DNA of 64,000 bases from the NCBI RefSeq assembly GCF_014529535.1, contig NW_023503501.1, positions 1 to 64,000 of the forward strand, written 5' to 3'. Shown piece by piece: positions 32,988 through 42,333 of this stretch. Numbering within the stretch: position 1 is the first letter of the stretch; every line of letters starts with the position of its first letter. The notes under the pieces were generated by a model. The model searched no databases and was not told where the DNA came from. It saw nothing but the letters and a program-made list of their open reading frames with translations. Both the position numbers and the translations under genes were made by a program. This DNA is from Bradysia coprophila. Taxonomy: Eukaryota > Arthropoda > Insecta > Diptera > Sciaridae.

Positions 32988-35900
32988 TCAGTGTCCATGA
33001 GTTCTACGATGCTGTTGAAGCAGACTATTCGTGATGAATCGTTCGCCACAAAGGCAGCTGAACGGTTTGTCACCGGTATGCCGTCGAATGTGCAGGGTCA
33101 AGTCGTTCGACTGTGTAAAGGCTCGATCACATTCCGTGCACTTGTACGGCCGTTCGCCGGTATGGATCCTATAGGAAACGAGACGGATGCGAAAAGAATC
33201 AATTAAACTATTGCCTTCAGGGTTCCATTGTTCTCTGCCATTTATTTACCTCATGTGCCGGACTAATTTGTTGGATCGGGAAAACCTGTGACCGCACACC
33301 AAGCACGGGTACGGCTTCTCACCTGAAATATCGTTCCGATTTAGTCTCAGAGATTTTGGTGTTACAGTGGGTGTAAGTAAGTACCTGTATGAGTGCGTCG
33401 GTGACAAGTCAGATCGCACGACCGCCGAAATCTGGAGCTACAAATATCACACTTGAATGGTCGTTCACCTGTGGACACATTAGATTTGCAGAGGTTTTAA
33501 AATGTTCAAGTGGGACTGTATGGTGTTGGTGCGGTACCTGTGTGTTTCCGAATGTGTACATTCAAATTGGATGAGTTTGCGAAACCTTCACCGCAATACG
33601 AACACAGATGAGTCTTAGCAATAGCTTCTCGTTCATGGGGTGGAATGTGGCTACGCATATGAGCTCTGTGGACGAGAGAACGTCATTTTTGTGTTGAGAA
33701 AAAAAAGATTTTTAATTTAGATGGACCATGAGCGGATCCTTCAAGACTTTACATCATCTCCCCAACATTTCCCCGAAAAAGCTCTAGCCATAAACTCACC
33801 GCAAATTGTCGTATCGACTGAATCGCTTATCACAAATGTCGCACGCGAATCGCTTGTCTCTGGGAAGGTGGCGCAATTGATGTTCAGCCAATCGTTCTTG
33901 CGTGTAAAATGACTTTGAACACTGATCGCATGTATGTGGACGACGCATTCGATTGGATTCCAGCAGCCTCGTCTCACTTTGATGATAGACAGCGAAATGG
34001 CTGGCTAAACTGTCTGCCCATGTGAATCGACTGTAGCACATTGTACAGTGTAGCGTTTTGCCATCGTTCTGACACTGTTGCCGCAGATGTTTGTCCAGAA
34101 TCGTTGCGTTCGGGAAGCATTGCAAGCAATGTGTGCATTGAAATTGCTTCGAAGCGTTGGGATGGTCGGCCTTTATGTGACACATCAGTTTGTATAAGCG
34201 ATCAAAGCTACGAGGCCGAGGACATTCGTCGCAATTGTAGAACATTCGTTTCCGTTCATTGCTCTCATCGTCATTATCATCTGTCTCCGAATCGGTTAGC
34301 GATAATTCCCAGCCTTGGCCGTTCGTGATTCGGTACATTTTCGACACGTCCGTCGAGTTTTCTCTCAATCTCGACTGCAACATTTCGGCTAAACGTTCGT
34401 TCGTTAACTCATCATCCGCCGATTCACCGAACATTTGAGAATATTCCGGACGCGATTTCAAGTCCACCTCCTGTATCCAGTCAGTGGTGGCAGCATGCCA
34501 GTCTAAATGCTTTCGAAGAGCTGCAATCGAATCGAAGACCGAATGGCAGATGCGACATTCGCAGCTCTTTTTGCCATTGGGTTGCGTCCAAGGAACAATT
34601 GCCTTCCGAATTGTCGACGTTTGAATGTCATCTCGATGTGCGGCCGCTGTGTGTGCCTTCTGTTCCTGTAACGAGTCGAACGTGGCGTGACAAATCTTGC
34701 ATTCCGGTATCTTCGGAAAGTGGGTCTTCATGTGCCGATCCAGGTGGCTGTTCTTCGAGAAACCGTGATCACAGATCGTGCAGACCTTCAACTTCTTTTT
34801 CAGATGCAATCGGATGTGCAGCTTCAACGTGCTTCGATTGGCCAGAGTTTTTTCGCAGAATTTGCAATTGTAACGACCGTTAACCAACTCGGCACTGTTC
34901 ACCAATTGTTCGTCTTCATCGTCGTGTTCCTCATCAGACACTACCTCTTTCACTGCGCGTGGCCTCTTAGAGCTTGCAAATTTTCCTGTTCCAGAGCTTA
35001 CCTTTTTCACCGTGTGCACAGCCTCCGTGTGGTATTTTCGATCTTTGAACGTATTGAACACCTGATCACATTCGATGCACGGAAAACTATCGCCATGCAC
35101 CGGCATGTGCTGCATAAGCTCATCCTCGTCCATGAAACTTTGATTGCAAATTGGACAGTGTTCGAGCTTGTTGCTGGTGTGCATTCGTAAATGCAAGCGA
35201 AACGATTTCCGTTCGACGAACGATTTCAAACAAAACGTACAGCAAAACGAACCGTCCGGTTGTTCGGCTTTAGCAATGGTCTCGTCAATTCGAACATTTG
35301 CATTTCCATCATGGAGCATCATGTGATGGCTCAAATTGTACGGCTTGGCAAAACCTTTGTCGCAGACTGGACACAGCAGCAAATTCTTTCCGGTATGGGT
35401 ACGCAGATGCAGGACGAGAATTTCACGTCGCGCCAACGTTCGCGGACACAGAGGGCATGCATAGCGATCGTCGACAATTTTTGCACTTTTTATCAGGAGC
35501 TGTTCTTCATCGTCGAGTGGAATCGGTGCTGCCATCACTCGAATCTCGTTCGCATTCAAGCCGCCTTCGGGTTTCTTCGTTCGCTTTGCCGCTTGTTCGT
35601 TGTTGCCATTGGTGTCGTCTGGATCATACTCGTCGTCATGTCCCTCTGTTTCCACTGATACTCCGTGTGATTTGTCTTCGATCTTCACTTGGCCTAATTC
35701 GGTCTTGGTTTTGTAACACAATTTTTCATGCTGCTGGCACTCGTTGGCCGTCAGATACGCTCTCGTACAGAATGTACACTTGTGCGTCTTGTCATGGGTG
35801 GCCAAATGTCGCTCCAAGTGATTCTTCTTGGCGAATCCACGATCACAAATCGAGCAACGTGTCAAGTTGGTGCCCGTGTTTAGCCGAATGTGCAGTCGAA

Positions 35901-36594
35901 ATGTCTGTCGATCGGCCAGTGTTTTCGCACAAAATTTACATTGATAACGTCCGTCGTCGCGAATTTCGGCCTCTTCCAACAACGTCTTTTCATCGACAGA
36001 TTGCTCTGCCGTTTCTTGCTCTTCGTTGCTGCTGAATCGTTGCTGTGTTGTTTCTTGTTCGTTTCACGTTTGATAACCAGCCGATCGTCGTCAATGTTTG
36101 CAACAGTCGTCGACGTCTGTGACTCATCGTCGGACGTATCCATCTGGAATTCGGTGACGAGTACCGTTTCCGGATGAAACATTCGTTCCATGTCAAAGGA
36201 TTCGGTTTTGATCGGCATGAAAGAAATCGGGTCGTCCGATTTGTTGATTGAATGGTGACGTAGCTTCGCATCAGCCGCCTCGCACTTTTCTTTAAATTGG
36301 AAGGCTTGCTGAACTTGATGCAAGCATTGCGTACACACCGACTGTGGTAGCCCATCGTCCGGTGATATCTGAAAAAAAATGCGAACAGAGTTGAAAATAG
36401 TGCGAGGGACCGTCCATCAGCAATCAGTATACATTAACCACGGTGCATGCCATAATCACTTCAGCCAACGACATATTCCACATGTACGAATCCTTTGCCA
36501 CGGGTCCAAAACTTTTGGCTGCTTTTCCAATTGGATGGATAGCATCGTCTTCACACAGGCAGGATCGACACGATCGATTTACGTCAATCTCCAT
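32988..36594 (-). CDS. ZAD-type C2H2 zinc-finger protein, about 22 fingers
   Basis: Probable nuclear DNA-binding protein. Exons: 36,594-36,433, 36,368-33,800, 33,665-33,538, 33,468-33,385, 33,322-33,250 and 33,168-32,988 (TGA). All junctions are GT-AG and in phase. The start is the Met of [12 protein letters not shown]; another Met lies 18 bases upstream. A ZAD dimerisation domain spans exons 1-2 (CRSCLCED ... SVCTQCLHQ). An acidic linker follows, then about 22 C2H2 fingers. The first 11 form a repeated pattern of K/RFCxKTLAxR, CxxCDxGFxKxxxLxxH and a weaker finger. Finger 1 has Asn for its last His. One frameshift is needed between about 36,063 and 35,965 to join linker and fingers: an assembly error or a real lesion. 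The last six fingers are spread over small exons. Confidence 0.9.
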
Positions 36595-37744
36595 GGTTTG
36601 TTTTCGTTGCACTCAGGCTCCGATACATTTATCAGCAACAATGCCGATGGGATATTACGGGTATGCGGGAATTTTCGGGCGAATAGGAAACAAATACTTG
36701 GAGACGCTCAAAACTTGAGACGACCAAAACAAAAAAAAAAATTCTCTACAACACAGCTGATTTCGACTGTCATTTTTGCGATTTTCTACGAAGTATCCGA
36801 AATAGTCGCGATGTGGCGCTGCATATCATGTTTCGATGTACGAAGCGGGAGAAATATTTTTAAAATAACGTCGAGTATGCAACCCAGCCGGTGAAATAAA
36901 ATTCTCATACATTTTTCGACGCAAGGTGAAAATCTTGTGTCAAAATTCAATCTCATCTGTTGCATCACCAACCCAATTGAACCACTTCTTCAACTGCACA
37001 AAACTTCTCGAGAAAATCAAATAACATCCAAAACCAAAGTTCGATAAACCAATTGTTGTTGAACAATATAAACGCCCAATGTATGTCTGCTTATCTGTTT
37101 ATCTATTTCTCTATTTGTCGGTCACAATTTCCCAGCGTGAAAAATACGCAAATAAAAACCCCAGCCAAAGAAATTGGCAAAACAAAAATTAAAATGCAAC
37201 GGAAACCAACAACAGTCAGTAGGCTCGCGTAGTACGAATACTTCCAGCCGAATGAATCAGCAAAATAAAAATAATTGTGCAATGCAAACCAACAAGAGTC
37301 GGTAAGCTCACACACAGCACCACGTGATGTGATACGAATGTAAGAAATTCAATGACCCTAACCATAGTACGACATACGATAAAATTTAGCGATTAATAAG
37401 AATTATGTGTTATTGTTTTTTATATGAAAAATTTTTCATGCATGCAGTGTATATTGTCGGTATAGTGAGTGTGAATTATTGTACGTATAATGCTATACAT
37501 GCATAGTCAGCGCGTATATTTATTTTGTCGGTATAATGTTATGCATGCGCATTGTGTGTGTGTACATTGTCAGATTGAAATATTTAATTTGAATTTTGAT
37601 ATTTTTTTGTGATATTTTCGTTATTAGGATTGTATGTTGTTGAGACAGATGGAATATTGGTTTCTTCGGCAAAGTCTTAGAGTTTTGAGAGTAGAAGACA
37701 GCGGCAATAATGAAAAAGTCGGGAATTGGGAATTGGCTGTTTCA

Positions 37745-38155
37745 ATTATGTGTTTGACGGAATTATGTGTTTGGCAGGATTAGGTGTTTCACGGGATTAG
37801 TTGTTTGACGGGATTAAGTGTTTGACGGGATTAAGTGTTTGACGGGATTAGGTGTTTCACGGGATTAGGTGTTTCATGGTATTATGTGTTTGACGGGATT
37901 AAGTGTTTGACGGATCATGTGTTTGACTAGATTAGGTGTTTCAAGGATTTACATGTTTGACGAGGTTAGGTGTTTCACGAGATACGGGATTAGGTGTTTG
38001 ACGCGATTGGGTGTTTCACGGAATTACATGTTTGACGAGATTGGATGTTTCACGGGATACGGGATTGGGTGTTTAACGGGATTAGGAGTTTCACGGGATT
38101 AGGTGTTTGACGCGATTGAGTGTTTCACGGAATTAAATCTTTGATGAGATTAGGT
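37745..38155. repeat. Minisatellite, ~18-bp unit
   Basis: About 22 imperfect units of the form GGATTAGGTGTTTGACGG, alternating with versions in which TTGACGG is replaced by TTCACGG. Two more units lie at 38,605-38,640, separated by 450 bp of other DNA. The array is transcribable as short open frames, but these are by-products of the 18-base period. Confidence 0.92.
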
Positions 38156-38694
38156 CTCAATCTTAATTCAATTCCAAAATTTACGGATCTTGAGTTGAGA
38201 TCTCAACTCAACTTAATTCCTAACTTTCTTCTCGCCGTAAGGGCGTTTTGTTGGTTCCTAGGGAGCTCTGTCTGTGTAATTTTTGTTGTAAAAAATTTAA
38301 ATTTACAGAATCAAATTAAAGACGGCAACTGAATTCAACCTTTAATAAATTGTATTAGGTAAATTGTTTGGTTTGTCATAGAAAGGTAAAAAAATGGTTC
38401 TGGAGATATTATAACTAGATATGGAAATAATAAATGTATGGAATGGAGATAAAACATATTAAAAATTTGAGATAACAATTTCAGAAAAGAAGATAACATC
38501 AGAGATTAAAAATTTAAAAATGGAGATTTCAAATGGAGATAAAAACAACTAAAAACTGAGATAAACAACATGAAAATGCAGAAACTATGAAGTATTTGAC
38601 GACATGAGGGGTTAGGTGTTTGACGGGATTAGGTGTTTTTCGGGGTAGCTTGCTAGGCGGCGATGTGGCGCGTAGCGCCACGGGAGTCGACTAG

Positions 38695-38848
38695 TGAAAG
38701 TATACTATCGAGTCTATAGGTATGGTCTAATGTCAAAATTTGTATGGAGGAAATAGCGACTGAAAATCATTGAAAGGTGAGTTTGTTCATATGAAATCGC
38801 TATTTCCTCCGGTTTGTATGGAAAGACCATACCTGGTTTGTACTTTCA
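38695..38848. mobile_element. MITE with TGAAAGTA / TACTTTCA ends
   Basis: 154 bp with imperfect inverted ends (TGAAAGTATACT...AGGTATGGTCT and AGACCATACCT...GTACTTTCA) and an inner inverted pair 'ggaggaaatagcga' with 'tcgctatttcctcc'. Single ends of the same family occur near 2,009, 17,770, 21,668 and their mirrors. Confidence 0.75.
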
Positions 38849-39032
38849 TTGCATTTCATAAACATCGCATCAACAAAACAACCTACCAACATAATAATAA
38901 GAGCTGTCCAAAACAGCTGAAATGTTGACATTTCGAATGTTAGTCGTCGCCATAGCATAACTAAGAGGGTCGTCGTTTGTTTTGATATTGTGTTTGTGTT
39001 TTCAAATTATTTTTTATTTTGTTTTTTAAATA

Positions 39033-40683
39033 ATGTCTAATGATGCCGAAAAAGCACGCATGCAAGACCTCGCATTCCAATTACTCGTAAGTACCATTAA
39101 TGTTAGGAATTGTGTTTGTTGCATCTGTTATTTTGTGGTTACATTCAGTTTAGTTTAGGTAAAGGGATGTAAAGGGAATATTCTATGAGATCGCTTATCG
39201 ACGTTAGGATCATTCATCTCCTACTCTTGAAGCCAACTTTTTCATTAAAAAACTAACTTACATTTTCCGTGACAAACTGGTGTTTATTTTTTTACAGGCC
39301 GCCTCGCAGCAGAAGACCGTAGAAACGCATCTCGAAGAAAAGCGTTCCACACAAAACAACACGAGCAACAACGATGATGTGAGTATCGATATACCTGTAC
39401 CGGTAGCGCAAAATTTTTTTTTGAGCAAGTATTAGGAAAAGTGGGAAGGTGGAAAAATAATTGTCAAAGAAGAGTTTGTGGCCAACTCCTTCAATTCTGT
39501 TCGCCAAATGTAGCACCATGGCAGCACCTGACCCAAATGTTGATAACATTTTCTGATCAAATTCCGTGGTTGAGCCTTGGTAGCAAATAAAGTCGTAGGC
39601 CAGCCCACTTTTACCACACAAAACCAAATTTTTGATACCCCATCGGATCTTTGGTTTATTCTTCACAAACTGCTTCACTCCTTTCGTAGCTCTGCCTCTC
39701 ATTGGTATCATTTGTTCGTCGATAGATAAATATTCTTCGAGTGGCAGTTGGAGACATCGTCGTCGCACTGAATCCATCAATGGGCGGACTCTGATAAATT
39801 TGTCGTGACATCGATCAGAAGGAAGTTAGTTCGCAACAGATAGAAGCGATAGATTGGAATGCTGTCAGTAAACATTTTCAAATCCAATTCCTTACTGTAA
39901 TACAGTTCGATCCGCGGCAACTTCAAATCGCCCATCATAATTTGAAGTCCGATAAAAATTTTCATTTCCACCTTATCCGTTGGTCTCCATTTTTTCGCGC
40001 CTTGCTGCTCTGCGTATAAGTTCGTATATCTCACCATATCGTGAAAGATTGCTTCTGGAATATATTTCGAAAAATATTCAAGAGGTGACCAATATTCTTC
40101 GACGATGTCATCCTTCTGTTGATATTCAAAGTTGTGTTTGTTGACGATTCCTTTACCCCATTTTACTTTCTCCTTGGGATTCCACTTCCATTGATCGATA
40201 CCAGTCTTCGTAACAGCAGCATTCACGTTCGTCAATAGATCCAAACTCGACCATCCTTCAAAATCATCTTCATCGCTATCGTTCTCAACAAATTGCTCCT
40301 CGTCCAGTGTCAATACTTGGCTACCGATTCTAATACGTCGGCACTGTTGCTCAAACGTGCATTCTGCGTCATCGTCATCGCTATCTTCCAGTTCTGATTC
40401 CACCAATAGATTACATAATTCCATTGATTATCAAATCCTTATGATTATTGTAATTTCTTTGCAGAAATTACATAAGATGTACGAAGACCGTTTGCGAACG
40501 TTGGACGAGTTATCAAAATTGAAAGATTTGATAATGGAAAGGGACGCCCGAACAATAGAAAGCCAACGACAGGAGATTGAAAAACTAAAATTAAAAATTG
40601 ACGAATTGGAGACATCAAAAAAACAGAAATTGGCTGACGACCAAGTTTTGGTAGGTTTTAAATTTACATGTATTAATCCATAG
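39033..40683 (+). CDS. Small coiled-coil protein gene, family unknown
   Basis: Three exons, all phase 0 with consensus borders: 39,033-39,086 (GTAAGT donor), 39,298-39,378 (TTTTTTTACAG acceptor, GTGAGT donor) and 40,465-40,650 or read-through to a TAG at 40,681. The product starts MSNDAEKARMQDLAFQLL. After a Gln/Thr/Asn-rich hinge it has about 55 residues of strong heptad pattern (RLRTLDELSKLKDL ... IEKLKLKIDELE), a likely coiled coil. If a 33-base GTAGGT...CATAG stretch were removed, the frame would continue to a TGA at 40,782; that would be an unusually short intron. No family was recognised. Intron 2 is almost wholly filled by an antisense piggyBac remnant. Confidence 0.5.
39425..40424 (-). 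pseudogene. piggyBac-type transposase, decayed
   Basis: DDE transposase of the piggyBac superfamily (DDE_Tnp_1_7 type). The N-terminal part (40,424-39,777) has an acidic leader and the conserved region around YWSPLEYFSKYIPE. A one-base-type frame change near 39,790 joins it to the second part (from 39,780), with the catalytic-region motifs SIDEQMIPMRGR and FDNYFSTFPL. The protein breaks off around 39,425, before the C-terminal catalytic residue and cysteine-rich tail. No terminal inverted repeats or TTAA duplications were found. It lies inside intron 2 of the plus-strand coiled-coil gene, 40 bp from the start of its third exon. Confidence 0.88.
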
Positions 40684-40783
40684 GTCTTCCGCGATCGTTC
40701 TGCCAACATTTTTTACAAAACCAAATTTAAACCTTTTTTAAACAAGAACATTCAATTCGGTGTTCGATTATATTCTAAATGAA

Positions 40784-42333
40784 ACAAAAATTTAGGAAAA
40801 ACAGATAGGGCACTAATTCACGCAGGGCCGACCCGAATATGCCCATCTTCCGACTCAGCCTCATTATTTCAACTATTTTTAATTTTTTCCTTCTAGAGTT
40901 TGGATTTCTGGTTTTCCATACCTATCTCAATCTTGAGAAAATTCTTGGGCAAAATAGCAAATATTATTGTACACTTCGGCGCTTCACTTCCTGCACAAAA
41001 CTGACAAACGTTCTGAGTCACAGTTGTATGACAATGATGATGAATTGCAATATCTGTGTCAGTGAAAAAGCACTAGGTGACCTCATGTCCCCTATTTCCA
41101 CGGGCAGAAAATCTTCCCACAACTTCCTAACACATCTACGTTTGAAACACGTCGACTCCCTGAGTAAGGGGAACTCTATTTTAGTTCTCCAGAGATACCA
41201 AATCAGCAAAAAATGCCCGTCTATCCATAACTTGAGTAAAACTACTCCAATTTCGAGATGTGCGGGCCGACCTATTTTCAAAACCCGACCCAGCCCGGCC
41301 CAGACTAATTTTTAATGCCCGACTCGACCCGAGAATTTTGTAGTTAAACCCAGCCCGGCCCGACTCGGCCCGTATTTTTTTTACTGAGCGAAAAAACCTA
41401 AAATTGGCGCGCCTAACAAGGGGAAATCGTTCGGTTACCTATCGTTATAATAATGTAGTCTCACAAATCTATCGAACACTTGAAAGTAAGCTCACGCTCG
41501 GACTCTATTGCAATTTTTCTTTAAGTTTTCAAATTTTTTTTAAAGACGAACAAAGTCGGGCCAGCCCGAAAAAAATTATCAAAATCAGATTATAGGAATG
41601 GAAGTTAGAGGTCATTGACTGACCTGGAAGTTGGGTACTCGGCAGTATAGTGAAGGTAGTGGTTTTAGCCTAAATCTTGGGGTTTCGTTCCATTTGCATG
41701 AATTTTATTGTTTTGTAACTTCCTCTACGCCATATCCAAAGCAAATTTTTTGAACCTTGACCGACGCCTCAGATGGCCTCAGATAGATAGAGTTTCTCCG
41801 CACTCTAAAATTAAATCCTTTTTTCCGTTGTTTTTAATTTTAATTTTTAATTAACTTTATACACATAGAAGTTGATAATAAATTGTAATAAATATTTGTT
41901 GATTTTTATTTTTTGGCCGATGCTATTCCCCACCTACCGAAGTCGGACCCATTATAACCAGGGCCTATTATTTCTGGAATTTGTGAAATTCAATTTCGCA
42001 AAGATTTCACAAATAATAGGCCCTGATTTTAACTGGGATGCATAGCGTTTGAAAGGTCTCGGCCTGAGGAATTCAAAACAGGCCTCAGATAGTCTCCAAC
42101 CGCCCTAGGTTGCATTTCCGTGGGTTGATTGCTTAGTTCAATATGTTTTCATCCAAATTTGAGGGTAGTCGTGATCATAGTCATAGACACTGCGACGGTT
42201 CGTTATCGGTTGCTTATGGGATCTTCTTGGATAAGCCAAAGTTGTAGCACCTGTCTCCGGATTTGTACATCTACTGCTCTTTCATTGATAAACTGACAAA
42301 AGCTTGACTGAGTAACAAAAACCTTTTGATTTT
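40784..42333. other. Intergenic DNA with repeat pieces
   Basis: No gene recognised. 41,090-41,250 resembles a diverged part of repeat R (including 'ccctgagtaagggga' and 'tccagagataccaaatcagc'). 41,260-41,380 has a GC-rich degenerate run of 'cccggcccgactcg' type, with further bits near 40,828 and 41,555. A 67-bp hAT-like MITE lies at 41,959-42,025. Confidence 0.55.
41959..42025. mobile_element. 67-bp hAT-like micro-MITE
   Basis: CAGGGCCTATTATTT and its inverse close a near-perfect hairpin with ATTTGTGAAAT / ATTTCACAAAT inside. Flanks ATTATAAC and ATTTTAAC form an 8-bp target-site duplication with one mismatch. CAGGG ends with 8-bp duplications are typical of hAT elements. Confidence 0.85.

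Larger units (their letters stand above)
36613..39032. other. Intergenic DNA between the zinc-finger and coiled-coil genes
   Basis: No gene recognised. It holds the upstream regions of two divergent genes, an AT-rich stretch with ATGCATG runs (37,430-37,560), the minisatellite at 37,745-38,155 and its stray units near 38,605-38,640. It also holds a GC-rich hairpin ('gtggcgcgtagcgccac', near 38,664) and the MITE at 38,695-38,848. Confidence 0.55.

Noticed and set aside
35298-36035. 245-codon plus-strand frame
   Set aside because: Antisense shadow of the zinc-finger exon, rich in Ser/Arg/Cys as expected from reversed finger codons.
36061-36063. Tiny intron as the explanation for the zinc-finger frame change
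   Set aside because: The only GT...CAG pair nearby spans 25 bases, which is too short and gives the wrong phase.
37917-38102. Cys-Leu-Thr-rich repeated 61-codon frame
   Set aside because: Produced by the 18-base minisatellite period, not a gene.
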